Counted from the stretch's first letter, positions 44,896 through 56,389 are shown. The stretch is DNA of 64,000 nucleotides from Planctomycetota bacterium (GCA_033763975.1 JANRJM010000011.1:1-64000), one strand, 5' to 3'. Program-made: numbers and translations. Notes: generated from the letters alone by a model not told the origin.

Positions 44896-45465
44896 ATGGC
44901 GACCGCGAGCGGACGCGTCTACGTGACCGAGTCGGGCGAGGCGATCCACGGGATCCTGGCCTCGTTCGCCACGCCGGCGGACCTGTACCACGCCGCCGAG
45001 AAGGTGCGCGACCAGGGCTACAGCCGCTGGGACACCTTTACGCCCTTCCCGATCCACGGGCTTGAGGAGGCCATGGGCATGCGGCGGACGAAGCTGCCCG
45101 TGCTGGTGGCGTGCATCGGGCTCTCGGGGTCGGGGCTGGGGTTCCTCATGCAGTGGTGGATGTCGATGTACGGGTACGCGCTTGTCACGCAGGGCAAGCC
45201 GTTCAACAGCTGGCAGGCCTTCGTGCCCATCACGTTCGAGCTGGGCATCCTGTTCTCGGCGTTCACGGCGCTCATCGGGATGCTGGCGCTGAACGGCCTG
45301 CCCCGCCACCACCACCCGCTCTTCCGCAAGGAGCGGTTCCTGGCGAGCAGCGACGACGGGTTCTTCGTGTGCGTCGAGGCGTCGGACCCCAGGTTCGACC
45401 CCGACCGCACGCGATCGCTGCTGGAGCACGCGGGGGCGACGAGCATCGAACTGGTCGAGGAATGA
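44896..45465 (+). CDS. actD: Alternative complex III subunit D (DUF3341)
   Basis: The 189-residue protein starts one base after the actC stop region and belongs to DUF3341, the small membrane subunit of ACIII. An N-terminal soluble alpha/beta domain (GILASFATPADLYHAAEKVR, DTFTPFPIHGLEEAMG) is followed by two helices (TKLPVLVACIGLSGSGLGFLM and EFGILFSAFTALIGMLALNG) and ends with the characteristic HHPLFRKERFLASSDDGFFV tail. It lies between ActC and ActE, the usual order. No cofactor is expected. Confidence 0.92.
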   Translation: MATASGRVYVTESGEAIHGILASFATPADLYHAAEKVRDQGYSRWDTFTPFPIHGLEEAMGMRRTKLPVLVACIGLSGSGLGFLMQWWMSMYGYALVTQGKPFNSWQAFVPITFELGILFSAFTALIGMLALNGLPRHHHPLFRKERFLASSDDGFFVCVEASDPRFDPDRTRSLLEHAGATSIELVEE

Positions 45466-45518
45466 CGGGCGATGCCCGGTCGGGGCGCCCGAGATCGAAC
45501 GCAGGGGCTGGTGCACGC

Positions 45519-46337
45519 ATGACGACACGATCCACATCCCGAGCGACCCGCGCGTCCAGGCTGGCCCTGGTCGTGCTGCTGGCGGCGGGCGTCGGGGGCC
45601 TGGCGGGCTGTCGCGACGATCGCAGCCGCGAGGCGCCGCGCCAGTTCTTCCCGGACATGGACGACGCCCCGCGCTGGAACCCGCAGAGCGGGACGGAGAT
45701 GTTCGCCGACGGGCGCACGATGCGTCCGGTCGTGCCGCAGACCGTCGCGTTCGCGCGGTGGCCGATCGTCGCCGACCAGGAATGGGCGGATCCGTGGCGC
45801 CAGGAGCGTGCGGACCTGCTGAAGCACGACGACCAGTTCTACACGGGCGTGGAGGGCGTGGAGGCGGACGGGACGAAGCGGTACGTGCGGTCGATTCCCC
45901 AGAGCGTGCCGGTGGACGAGGCGTTCATCCGCCGGGGCCAAGAGCGGTTCAACATCTACTGCTCGGCGTGCCACGGCTACCTGGGCGACGGGCAGGGCAC
46001 GGTCGGACGCCAGTACAACCCGATCGTGGTGAGCTTCTACGACCCGACGTTCGCCGATCCGAAGAACGTGCGCAGCCGCGACGGCTGGATCTTCCAGATC
46101 ATCCGCAACGGCAAGCCCACCGAGGGCCAGCCGGGCAAGTACAACATGCCCCCGTACGGGCACGCGGTGAACGAGCGTGACGCGTGGGCGATCACGGCGT
46201 ACGTGCGGGCGCTGCGGGCGTCGCGCGAGGGCACCATCGACGACGTGCCCGCGAGCCTGCGCGACCAGTTGCTGCAGAAACGCACGACCCCGGCGCCCTC
46301 GGGCGCCGCGCCGACGCCGGCGGGAGGTGGATCATGA
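45519..46337 (+). CDS. actE: Alternative complex III subunit E, monoheme cytochrome c lipoprotein
   Basis: ActE is a lipid-anchored cytochrome c. The 272-residue protein has a basic head, a hydrophobic core and the lipobox GGLAGC near residue 31, then a cytochrome c domain with a single CSACH heme site and Met ligand candidates (YNMPPYGHAV). The first part has PFRQFFPDMDDAP-type text (RQFFPDMDDAPRWNPQSGTE), typical for ActE. ATG 45519 was chosen because it begins a canonical lipoprotein signal; ATG 45462, overlapping the actD stop, would add 19 polar residues. Its stop overlaps actF as ATGA. Confidence 0.9.
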   Translation: MTTRSTSRATRASRLALVVLLAAGVGGLAGCRDDRSREAPRQFFPDMDDAPRWNPQSGTEMFADGRTMRPVVPQTVAFARWPIVADQEWADPWRQERADLLKHDDQFYTGVEGVEADGTKRYVRSIPQSVPVDEAFIRRGQERFNIYCSACHGYLGDGQGTVGRQYNPIVVSFYDPTFADPKNVRSRDGWIFQIIRNGKPTEGQPGKYNMPPYGHAVNERDAWAITAYVRALRASREGTIDDVPASLRDQLLQKRTTPAPSGAAPTPAGGGS

Positions 46338-47653
46338 GCGCGGCCGCGACCGGGAACCTCCTGCGTTCCGACAACATCACTCTTCCGGGGGCGCCCATCC
46401 GCCCGCTGGGCATGGGCGTGCTCGTGGCGGGGGCGGTCGCCGCCCTCGCGGTGCTGGGCATGGGCTTCACCGGGGCGGCGGGCGTGACGCTGAAGCACGC
46501 GCTGGCCGTGTACCACGTCGGGGCCATGGGCGTGCTGGCCATGTGCCTGGGCAGCCTGTTCTTCGTGATGGTGTTCCACCTCATGGGGGCGGGCTGGTCG
46601 ATCGTGCTGCGCCGCCAGCTCGAGAACATCGCCTCGTTCCTGCCCTTCGCGTGGCTGCTGGTGATGCCCGTGCTGGTCATCGAGCTCGTGACGCAGGGCA
46701 CGCTGTTCATCTGGATGAAGCCGGTCTTCTACGCGGACTACCTGCTGCAGAAGAAGGCCGCCTACTTCTTCGCCCCGCTCGCGATCGTCGACCACGACAC
46801 GCACGAGGCGAAGACCACCTTCGTCTTCCCGGCGTTCTTCGCCGTCCGCGCGCTCTTCTACGGGGGCGTGTGGACGCTGCTCTCGCGCCGGATGGTCGCC
46901 TTCGGGCGGGCGCAGGAGGCCCGCACCGACCTGCAGGCGGCGTCGAAGGCGCGGTTCACCTCCGCGTGGGGCCTGCTGCTCTTCGCCCTCACCACCGCGT
47001 TCGCGTCGTTCGACTGGCTCATGTCGCTCGACTTCAAGTTCTTCAGCACGATGTGGCCCGTGTGGTACTTCGCGGGGTGCGCGTTCTCGGGCATCTCGCT
47101 GCTCGTGCTGATCGTCGCGCGGCTCAAGGCCGCCGGACGCCTCCAGGGCGTCGTCACCAGCGAGCACTTCCACGACACCGGCAAGCTCGTCTTCAGCTTC
47201 ACGGTCTTCTGGTCGTACATCGCGTTCAGCCAGTACTTCCTGATCTGGTACAGCAACATCCCCGAGGAAACGGCCTTCTTCTTCTACCGCACCAACGAGG
47301 GTTCGCCCTGGCGACCCCTGGGCATCTTCCTCATCATCGGGCACTTCGCCGCCCCGTTCCTCGTCGGGCTCTTCCGCCCGGTGAAGCGCAGCCCGATGGC
47401 CCTTGGCCTGCTGGCGGCGTGGGCGCTGTTCGTGCACTTCGCGGACCTGTACTACGTCGTCCGCCCGATGGTCGAGACCGCGGGCGGCGGGCCGATCCAG
47501 ATCGCCCGGTTCATCTGGGTCGACGTCATCGCGATCGCCGGCGTGTTCGCGATCCTCATCGGGTACCTGCTCATGCGGATCCCCGCGACGCCTCTGGTGT
47601 CGGCGAAGGACCCGCTCATCGAGGAATCCCTGGAACACCGCAACTACGTGTAG
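46334..47653 (+). CDS. actF: Alternative complex III subunit F (NrfD-like membrane protein)
   Basis: ActF is the second, shorter NrfD-like subunit, with about ten helices (GMGVLVAGAVAALAVLGMGF, GAMGVLAMCLGSLFFVMVFH, WGLLLFALTTAFASFDWLMS). The 439-residue length and blocks such as HDTGKLVFSFTVFWSYIAFS, QYFLIWYSNIPEETAFF and the ending LVSAKDPLIEESLEH match the family. GGGAGGTGGATC precedes the ATG, which overlaps the actE stop. Like ActC it may take part in coupling quinol oxidation to proton movement, as proposed from ACIII structures. Confidence 0.93.
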   Translation: MSAAATGNLLRSDNITLPGAPIRPLGMGVLVAGAVAALAVLGMGFTGAAGVTLKHALAVYHVGAMGVLAMCLGSLFFVMVFHLMGAGWSIVLRRQLENIASFLPFAWLLVMPVLVIELVTQGTLFIWMKPVFYADYLLQKKAAYFFAPLAIVDHDTHEAKTTFVFPAFFAVRALFYGGVWTLLSRRMVAFGRAQEARTDLQAASKARFTSAWGLLLFALTTAFASFDWLMSLDFKFFSTMWPVWYFAGCAFSGISLLVLIVARLKAAGRLQGVVTSEHFHDTGKLVFSFTVFWSYIAFSQYFLIWYSNIPEETAFFFYRTNEGSPWRPLGIFLIIGHFAAPFLVGLFRPVKRSPMALGLLAAWALFVHFADLYYVVRPMVETAGGGPIQIARFIWVDVIAIAGVFAILIGYLLMRIPATPLVSAKDPLIEESLEHRNYV

Positions 47654-47747
47654 GCATCCACAGGTTCGTGGCGACGGGGTCGACTTCTGGTTTCGCAGCA
47701 ATCCGTTCGGGTTGACCGGACGAATACAAGGCCAAAGGGAACGAGTC

Positions 47748-48155
47748 ATGTCGGGGCACAACCACACGCCGGAGGTTCACGAGCACGTCGACGCGTGGCA
47801 CCACCACGGGGCGGACGAGGGCTTGCCGCAGGCCGAGCACCTGGGCAACCTGAACGTCACGGCGATCTTCCGGTGGGGCGCGGCGATCAGCGTGATCTTC
47901 GTGCTCGTGCTGGTGGTGACGGCGATGTACTTCTCGCGGTACACGAACCGGCTGCGCCTGGAGCGCCAGGAGCGGGCGGCGTGGAACGGGCTCTCGGCCG
48001 AGGCGCGCGGGCTGCGCGACAGCGCGGAGGCGACACTCTCCACCGGCGGCAAGCCCGAGACCTACGCGTGGGCGAGCGAGCAGCAGGGGGCGGTGCAACT
48101 GCCCATCGAGCAGGCGATGCGCAAGGTGGCGCAGACGTATCGGGAAGGGAAGTAG
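47748..48155 (+). CDS. Small single-pass membrane protein in the act-cox operon, 135 aa
   Basis: ATG 47748 is preceded by AGGGA. The His-rich N-terminus (HNHTPEVHEHVDAWHHHG) is followed by one membrane helix (AAISVIFVLVLVVTAMYFS, residues 45-63) and a soluble domain with YAWASEQQGAVQLPIEQAMR near the C-terminus. A tyrosine-Trp and PI-x-x-AM pattern of this kind occurs in small proteins next to SCO genes in other oxidase operons. No known domain name. Its place between actF and sco, and the His head, suggest a copper or assembly role. That is inference. Confidence 0.8.
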   Translation: MSGHNHTPEVHEHVDAWHHHGADEGLPQAEHLGNLNVTAIFRWGAAISVIFVLVLVVTAMYFSRYTNRLRLERQERAAWNGLSAEARGLRDSAEATLSTGGKPETYAWASEQQGAVQLPIEQAMRKVAQTYREGK

Positions 48156-48157
48156 TC

Positions 48158-49102
48158 GTGCGGCGGACGGTCCTGGGAATACTGCTGGCGGGCGCGGTCG
48201 CGATGAGCGGCCCGTCGTCGGTGCGCGCCCAGGTCCAGGCGACCGACGAGGGGATGAACTTCTACCAGACGCCCTCGCAGATCCGCGGGCTGGACGTGGT
48301 GGAGAACATCGGGCGGACGCTGCCGATGGAGCTGACGTTCACGGATCACGAGGGGAAGGTCGTCCGCCTGGGCGACTACTTCGGCGCGAACGCGAAGCCC
48401 GCGGTGGTGACGCTGGTCTACTACAACTGCCCGGTGGTGTGCGACGTGCTGCTGACGAAGCAGACCGAGGTGTTTGAGAAGCTCGACTACTCGGTGGGGA
48501 AGGAGTTCACGGCGCTGTCGTTCAGTTTCGACCCGCGCGAGACGCCCCCGCAGGCGCGGACGGCGCGCGAGGCGTACATGTCGTCGTACGGGCGGCGTGG
48601 GGAGCCGGGCGTCGAGGGCGGGTGGCGGTTCCACGTGGGCGAGGACTCGAACAACCGGGCGCTGGCGGAGGCGCTGGGGTTCCAGTATCGCAAGCTGGGG
48701 GACGGGAACTACTCGCACCCGGTGTGCCAGTTCATCATCACGCCGGACGGGCGGGTGAGCCGCTACCTGTACGGGTACCCGTCGGACGTGCGCGATCTGA
48801 AGCTGGCGTTGATCGACGCGAGCGAGGGGAAGCTGGTGCGGACGATCGGGGAGCGGTTCCTGTCGTTCTGCTACGAGTTCGACGTGTCGAGCGGGAAGTA
48901 CTCGCTGCGGGTCTACCGGGTGCTGCAACTGGGCGGCGCGGTGACGGTGATCACGCTGGGGTCGGTGATCGGCGCGTTCATGCTGGCGGAGCGGTCGCGA
49001 CGGCGGCGTGGGGGCGGGGGGTCGGGCCCGGGCGGGGCGCCGAGTGAGACGGGCAATGAAGACGGGCCGCACGCGGTCGGCCCGACGGGGTACGCACGAT
49101 GA
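48158..49102 (+). CDS. SCO family copper chaperone for cytochrome c oxidase
   Basis: SCO proteins deliver copper to or reduce the CuA site of subunit II. From GTG 48158 the protein has 314 residues: a signal peptide (residues 1-25, ILLAGAVAMSGPSSVRA), the thioredoxin-like SCO fold with the copper pair CPVVC (residues 89-93 region, YYNCPVVCDVLL), and the His ligand near SHPVCQFIITPDG. Unlike typical SCO, it ends with a membrane helix (LGGAVTVITLGSVIGAFML) and a Gly/Arg tail, so it may be anchored at its C-terminus. The stop overlaps coxB as ATGA. Confidence 0.9.
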   Translation: MRRTVLGILLAGAVAMSGPSSVRAQVQATDEGMNFYQTPSQIRGLDVVENIGRTLPMELTFTDHEGKVVRLGDYFGANAKPAVVTLVYYNCPVVCDVLLTKQTEVFEKLDYSVGKEFTALSFSFDPRETPPQARTAREAYMSSYGRRGEPGVEGGWRFHVGEDSNNRALAEALGFQYRKLGDGNYSHPVCQFIITPDGRVSRYLYGYPSDVRDLKLALIDASEGKLVRTIGERFLSFCYEFDVSSGKYSLRVYRVLQLGGAVTVITLGSVIGAFMLAERSRRRRGGGGSGPGGAPSETGNEDGPHAVGPTGYAR

Positions 49103-50238
49103 CGGGGCAGCACCACACGCTGGGGACCGGGGGGCCGTTCACGCAGTTGTGGCTGGACGGGCCGTCGGCCACGATGGCCGGTCGCGAGACGGATGAGATG
49201 TTCATCTGGCTCTGGTGGTTCTGCGTCGTGTGGTTCGTGGGCCTGATGGCGCTGATGGCGTACTGGGTGGTGAAGTACCGGCGGCGTCCGGGGAAGATCG
49301 CGCCGATGAGCCCGTCGCACAACACGCGCCTGGAGATCGCCTGGACGGTGATCCCGTCGCTGTTCCTGGTGTACATGTTCTTCAAGGGGTTCAAGGGGTA
49401 CATCGGGCAGTTGCTGGCGCCGGGCGACGCGATCGTGATGAACGTGACGGGCGCGAAGTGGTACTGGCAGTTGACGTACCCGAACGGGGCGGAGTCGCCG
49501 GCGACGGCGCGCCCCGGGGCGAAGGACATCCCGGTCTTTTACTTCCCGGCGAAGACGAACATCCAGCTCAAGATGCAGAGCAAGGACGTGCTGCACGCGT
49601 TCTGGGTGCCGGATTTCCGCGTGAAGCAGGACGTGATCCCCAACCGGTTCACGACGCTGTGGTTCAACGCGGAGGGCCCCGGGCCCGGGGCCGCGGTGCA
49701 CCCGACGCCCAGCGAGGGGTCGGCGGAGGCCAAGCGGACCGACGTGATCGCGCTGGCGGGCGTGCCCTACACCGAGCACATCCTGTTCTGCGCGGAGTAC
49801 TGCGGGACGGAGCACTCGGAGATGGCGGCGTTGATCCGGATCGTGCCCGACGACGCGTACCGGCGCTGGGTCGAGGCGATCGGCACGCCCTCGGACCCCG
49901 TGGAACTGGGGCGCAAGCAGTGGCGGCTCAAGTGCGCCTCGTGCCACACGATCGACGGCTCGCCGAACACGGGCCCGACGTGGCTGAACGCGTACGGCGC
50001 GACGCACGAGATGACCAACGGCGAGCAGGTGACGGTGGACGACGCGTACATTCTCGAATCCATCATGGAGCCGTCCAAGCGGGTGGTGAAGGGGTTCGAG
50101 AACGGGAACATGCCGTCGTTCCGCGGGCTTCTCACGCCCACGCAGGTGGACGGGATCATCCAGTTCATGAAGTCGATCAGCGATAAGGCGGGCACGGACG
50201 GCGCGGCGCCGGCGGCGGAGAGCGCCCCGACGCCCTAG
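49099..50238 (+). CDS. coxB: Cytochrome c oxidase subunit II with fused cytochrome c domain
   Basis: Subunit II accepts electrons at CuA. The 379-residue protein has two membrane helices ([20 protein letters not shown] and [20 protein letters not shown]), a cupredoxin domain with all CuA ligands in [12 protein letters not shown], and a C-terminal cytochrome c domain with one CASCH site and [19 protein letters not shown]. The fusion makes this a caa3-type oxidase. Electrons from ActE can then reach CuA through the built-in heme. It overlaps sco by four bases and precedes coxA by 22 bp. Confidence 0.95.
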   Translation: MTGQHHTLGTGGPFTQLWLDGPSATMAGRETDEMFIWLWWFCVVWFVGLMALMAYWVVKYRRRPGKIAPMSPSHNTRLEIAWTVIPSLFLVYMFFKGFKGYIGQLLAPGDAIVMNVTGAKWYWQLTYPNGAESPATARPGAKDIPVFYFPAKTNIQLKMQSKDVLHAFWVPDFRVKQDVIPNRFTTLWFNAEGPGPGAAVHPTPSEGSAEAKRTDVIALAGVPYTEHILFCAEYCGTEHSEMAALIRIVPDDAYRRWVEAIGTPSDPVELGRKQWRLKCASCHTIDGSPNTGPTWLNAYGATHEMTNGEQVTVDDAYILESIMEPSKRVVKGFENGNMPSFRGLLTPTQVDGIIQFMKSISDKAGTDGAAPAAESAPTP

Positions 50239-50260
50239 GCAGGGCGGGGAAGGAGCGGTC

Positions 50261-52846
<2,586 letters not shown>

Positions 52847-52875
52847 CCGCGCGCGACGCACCCCGAGACCACGCC

Positions 52876-53631
52876 ATGGCCACCCAGCACCCGCACGCCT
52901 CGCACCCCGTCGCCCCGTTCGACCAGACCGACCCGCACGGGACGGGCTCGCACGCCAGCCACGTCATCGTGGGGCCCATGGCCCTGCGGACGGTGCTGGC
53001 GATTTTGCTCGTGTTCACGGCCCTGACGGTCGGCTTCGCGCAGGCGGAGCAGTGGGCGGCGTCGTACTTCAACGTGTCGCTGCCCGGGTGGATCAACATC
53101 GTCGGCGCGATGACGATCGCGACGATCAAGGCCGTGCTCGTCATGGCGATCTTCATGCAGCTGCGCTACGACAACGCGCTGAACACGCTGATCATGGCGG
53201 TGACGTTCTCGGCGCTCGCGATCTTCGTCGGCATGACGGCGATCGACCTGCTCGGGCGCGACCGCGTGTACGAGTTCAAGAGCGGGCAGATCACGCCCGG
53301 CGGCACGGGCGACCAGGTGGCGACGGCGAACGGGCGTCCGATGGTCGTCGCCGCGAAGGAGCGATACCTGGGCGTGCTGCGGGAGCGCGTGATCGCGATG
53401 CACCCCGAGCTCGCCGACGCCGCGAACGCGGCGGCCCTGGACGCCCGCGTGCAGGCGATGTACCTCGAGCACAAGGGGATCATCAAGCACTCGGCGCACC
53501 ACGCTCATGATGACGACGGGCTGAACACGCCCAACCGCACGCGTCCGCGCACGGGGCTGTCCGGCTCGCTCCAGACCGACGCCCCGGCGCACGACGATCA
53601 TTCACACGGGCCCGCCTCGAGCGGGCATTAG
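52876..53631 (+). CDS. Cytochrome c oxidase subunit IV-like protein with extended tail
   Basis: The 251-residue protein has the three-helix core of bacterial cytochrome oxidase subunit IV: MALRTVLAILLVFTALTVGF, GWINIVGAMTIATIKAVLVM and LNTLIMAVTFSALAIFVGMT. The KAVLVMAIFMQLRYD block is the family signature. A His-rich N-terminus (TQHPHASHPVAPFDQTDPHG) and a C-terminal extension of about 125 residues, half of it His/Asp/Gly/Pro-rich, are unusual: the normal length is about 100-110. It completes the caa3 oxidase genes, 29 bp after coxAC. The long tail has no recognisable domain. Confidence 0.85.
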   Translation: MATQHPHASHPVAPFDQTDPHGTGSHASHVIVGPMALRTVLAILLVFTALTVGFAQAEQWAASYFNVSLPGWINIVGAMTIATIKAVLVMAIFMQLRYDNALNTLIMAVTFSALAIFVGMTAIDLLGRDRVYEFKSGQITPGGTGDQVATANGRPMVVAAKERYLGVLRERVIAMHPELADAANAAALDARVQAMYLEHKGIIKHSAHHAHDDDGLNTPNRTRPRTGLSGSLQTDAPAHDDHSHGPASSGH

Positions 53632-53636
53632 CGTCC

Positions 53637-53651
53637 GGCGGCCCGGCCGCC
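53637..53651 (+). terminator. Strong GC hairpin after the cox genes, no T tract
   Basis: GGCGGCCCGGCCGCC is a near-perfect palindrome just after the subunit IV-like stop and 17 bp before the next gene. There is no T run, so it may be a weak or Rho-dependent end, or an mRNA stabiliser. Confidence 0.25.
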
Positions 53652-53667
53652 ACCGATTTCGCTCGCG

Positions 53668-54429
53668 ATGGAACGCTCCAGACTCATCGCCCTCGTCCTC
53701 GCCGCGACCAGCGGGGTGGCCGCCGTCGCGTGCGCGGTCGGGGTGGCGCGCGCGGTCGCGGACTTCCACAAGCGCAACCCGCGCGAGGTCTTCGCGTTCA
53801 AGAAGATCGAGAAGCGCGAGTTCACGTTCTCCGGGCGTCCGGTCTCGCTGACGGACGACCGTTCGAACCCGGACCAGGCCTACCTCGTCGTGACGTACGG
53901 CGACACGCAGGAGCGCCTGCGCGTGACGGTGCCGGGCGACTGGCGCCTGCCCGATCTGCTGCCGCACAAGGACTGGCTGCGGGTGCTGGTCTTCGCGCCC
54001 GCGAGCGGGCTCTCGACCGAGGCGTTCCTCGACGAGTTCGACCGCGTGCCCGACAACTACCGCCTGGTGATCGTCACGCGCACGCCCCGCGCGGGGGTCG
54101 ATCCCGAGACGTGGGGTGCCGCGTGGAAGCGCGACTGGGTGTTCGACTTCTACGAGTTCGACCGCGGGGGCGGGTTCGTTCGTGAGCGGCTGAACTACCC
54201 GAAGCGCGGCGGGATCCGCGAGCCTCGTCCCGGCGAGCTGCGCGAGAACACGTGGCAGTTCCAGGCGGCGTTGCAGCTCATGCCGCAGGCGGGGGGCGTC
54301 GGCCCGACGCGCAACTTCTTCGGCGATGCGCTGTCGGCCGCGGGGTGGCTGCTGCCCGGGGCGGCGTTCGCGGGGGCGATCTTCACGTTCTCGACGGCGT
54401 TCGTGTTCGCGCCCCGACGACGCGCGTGA
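53668..54429 (+). CDS. Membrane protein of unknown function at the end of the act-cox unit
   Basis: The 253-residue protein has a signal-anchor helix at the N-terminus (IALVLAATSGVAAVACAVGV) and a second helix at the C-terminus (AAGWLLPGAAFAGAIFTFST), with a soluble periplasmic domain between. The domain has conserved-looking text (FAFKKIEKREFTFSGRPVSL, DWRLPDLLPHKDWLRVLVFA) but no known fold signature. Placed 36 bp after the subunit IV-like gene and in the same direction, it may be an oxidase assembly factor. I do not recognise the family. Confidence 0.75.
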   Translation: MERSRLIALVLAATSGVAAVACAVGVARAVADFHKRNPREVFAFKKIEKREFTFSGRPVSLTDDRSNPDQAYLVVTYGDTQERLRVTVPGDWRLPDLLPHKDWLRVLVFAPASGLSTEAFLDEFDRVPDNYRLVIVTRTPRAGVDPETWGAAWKRDWVFDFYEFDRGGGFVRERLNYPKRGGIREPRPGELRENTWQFQAALQLMPQAGGVGPTRNFFGDALSAAGWLLPGAAFAGAIFTFSTAFVFAPRRRA

Positions 54430-54481
54430 AGGGAGCGAGACCGGCGAGGCGCGAAAAGCGAGACAGGGCAAGAGCGAGCGT

Positions 54482-55393
54482 CTAGCGGAAGACGGAGTCC
54501 ACGCCGCCCCGGATGAGGAAATCGAGGTCGTTCAGCAGCTTCACGAGCACGAGGCTCATGACGATGATGGTGATGAAGCTGGTGACGAAGGAATCGGTGG
54601 TGGCCTCGCCGACGCCCTCGGCGCCGGGCTTGCACGAGAAGCCCTTCCAGCAGGCGACGAGCCCGATGCCCGCGCCGTAAAAGAGGCTCTTGACGAGCCC
54701 GCTGAGCACGTCGAACCAGTGCACGAACTGCTCGGAGTAGCGCCAGTACAGGAGCTGGTCGGAGTCATAGAAGCGCGTGAGGATGAGGTAGCCCCCGAGC
54801 ACGCCGCAGAGGTTCGAGAGCACGGTCAGCGCGGGGATGACGAGCACGCAGGCGAGCAGGCGCGGCACGACGAGCACGCGGACGGGGTCGCTGCCCATGG
54901 CGCGCATGGCGTCGAGCTGCTCGGTGACGCGCATGGTGCCGAGTTCGGCGGTGAGCGAGCAGCCGACGCGTCCGGCGAGCATGACGGCGGCGAGCACCGG
55001 GCCGATCTGCTTGACGAGCGAGAGGTTGATGACCCCGCCCAGGCGCGATTCCTGTCCGATGGTCTGGAACTGGCGGTAGCCCTCGAAGGCGAGGATCATC
55101 CCGATGAACGCGCCGGTGATGGCGAGCACCGGGAGCGAGGTGGTGCCGACGAGGTACAACTGGCGGGGCAGTCGGTCGCGCCGGCCCCACGAGCGCGCGT
55201 CGAAGATGCCCAGGAACGTCCCCGCCGCGAAGCGCGTGAACCGCCCGAACCCGATCACACGGTCGACCAGGTCGTGCCCGAGCGCCACCAGCAGCGTGAG
55301 CGGCGTGACGAGCCCGGACAGCATCGCGGACCACAGCCCCGCGGGCGGCGAGGTCGCGTCGGAAGGCGGGGCGGGCGTGGGGGGCGTGCTCAT
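54482..55393 (-). CDS. MlaE-type ABC transporter permease
   Basis: The 303-residue protein has the MlaE/YrbE fold: an N-terminal region that enters the membrane, then QLYLVGTTSLPVLAITGAFI, VNLSLVKQIGPVLAAVMLAGRVG, AELGTMRVTEQLDAMRAMG (the coupling-helix motif), DPVRVLVVPRLLACVLVIPA and a C-terminal block with five helices. Such permeases transport phospholipids between outer and inner membrane with an MlaF-like ATPase and an MCE protein. Neither partner lies next to it, so they may be elsewhere or upstream. A candidate -10 (TACGCT) is 13 bases before the ATG. It converges with the 53668 gene. Confidence 0.9.
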   Translation of the reverse strand: MSTPPTPAPPSDATSPPAGLWSAMLSGLVTPLTLLVALGHDLVDRVIGFGRFTRFAAGTFLGIFDARSWGRRDRLPRQLYLVGTTSLPVLAITGAFIGMILAFEGYRQFQTIGQESRLGGVINLSLVKQIGPVLAAVMLAGRVGCSLTAELGTMRVTEQLDAMRAMGSDPVRVLVVPRLLACVLVIPALTVLSNLCGVLGGYLILTRFYDSDQLLYWRYSEQFVHWFDVLSGLVKSLFYGAGIGLVACWKGFSCKPGAEGVGEATTDSFVTSFITIIVMSLVLVKLLNDLDFLIRGGVDSVFR

Positions 55394-55433
55394 CGGAGGG
55401 TCGCCAAGCGTAGACGGTGCGCTGGGGGGCTCG

Positions 55434-55467
55434 GAAAAAGAAAGGCCGCCCCGGTGTGGGACGGCCT
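55434..55467 (-). terminator. Rho-independent terminator after the OmpA-family gene
   Basis: Read on the minus strand: a 10-bp stem (AGGCCGTCCC with GGGGCGGCCT, one G-T pair), loop ACACC and then TTTCTTTTT. It lies 50 bases after the lipoprotein stop and before the mlaE start, so it separates the two genes. It is the only textbook terminator I see in the window. Confidence 0.85.
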
Positions 55468-55516
55468 GCGTGGCGTGCGTGGTGCGGACCGGTCGGGGGA
55501 GCGCCGCGAGCCGCGA

Positions 55517-56389
55517 TCACTTCGTGAGGTCGATCGCCGGCCCGCTCGGGGTGGTCGGGGTCGGGGTGGGCGCCGGTTCGGCGGATTCCGTCGAGCGGCG
55601 CGAGCCGGTGGAGCGGACGAGGAAGATCTCGACGCGCCGGTTCTGCGGGGTGTTGCCGCTGGCGGTGTTCGGTACGGCGGGGCGATGCTCGCCCCATCCG
55701 GCGGCCATCATGCGGTCGGACGCGACGCCCAGCTTGCCGAGTTCATCGATGACGGCGATCGAGCGGTGGGCCGAGAGGCGGCGGTTGGTGCGGTGCTCGC
55801 GGAGGGTCGCGGGGTTGGCGATGCGCTGGCTGTCGGTGTGCCCCTCGATGATGACGTCGTAGGCGCTGGCCGACGCGCTGTTGAGGATCTGCGCGAGCGC
55901 GCCCAGGGCCTGGCGGGCGTTCTCCTTGACGGCGTCGGAGCCGGAGTCGAACGTGAGGTCCGAGGCGAAGCGGAGCATGCCGCGAGCGGGGTCGTAGCGG
56001 ATGAGGTCCGGGTACTGGGCCGCGAGGGCGGCGAGGGCCTGGTCGGTCTCGGCGTCGACGGGCCCGAAGTCGAAGGCGGCGATGCGCTGTTCGAGCGTGC
56101 GGTAGTCGGCGAGGGCCTGCTCGAGCTGGCGGCGGAGTTCGTCGTTCTGGCGCTGCAGGTCGGAGAGGGTGCCGGCGTTGCTGCCGACGCTGCGGCGCAT
56201 GAGCTCGATCTGGGCGCGTGCCTCGTCGCGCTCGCGGGTCAGTTCGGCGTTGCGCCGGGTGAGGCTGCTGTTGGTCTCGTACAGCTTGTCGTACTGGCCC
56301 TGGCCGATGCAGCCGGTGAGCAGGGCGGCGCTGGCGAGCATGCCGAGCACCAGGATCAGTTGAACGCCACGCCTCTGGGACGTTGCCAT
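55517..56389 (-). CDS. OmpA/Pal-family peptidoglycan-binding lipoprotein
   Basis: The 290-residue protein has a lipoprotein signal (residues 1-27, VLGMLASAALLTGC with lipobox LTGC). A long coiled coil follows at about residues 35-105 (SLTRRNAELTRERDEARAQI). The C-terminal OmpA domain has IEGHTDSQRIANPATLREHR, NRRLSAHRSIAVIDELGKLG and TPQNRRVEIFL, the peptidoglycan-binding signature. AAGGAG precedes the ATG and a candidate -10 (TACGAT) is about 75 bp upstream. It probably links the outer membrane with the cell wall. A terminator closes the gene. Confidence 0.93.
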   Translation of the reverse strand: MATSQRRGVQLILVLGMLASAALLTGCIGQGQYDKLYETNSSLTRRNAELTRERDEARAQIELMRRSVGSNAGTLSDLQRQNDELRRQLEQALADYRTLEQRIAAFDFGPVDAETDQALAALAAQYPDLIRYDPARGMLRFASDLTFDSGSDAVKENARQALGALAQILNSASASAYDVIIEGHTDSQRIANPATLREHRTNRRLSAHRSIAVIDELGKLGVASDRMMAAGWGEHRPAVPNTASGNTPQNRRVEIFLVRSTGSRRSTESAEPAPTPTPTTPSGPAIDLTK

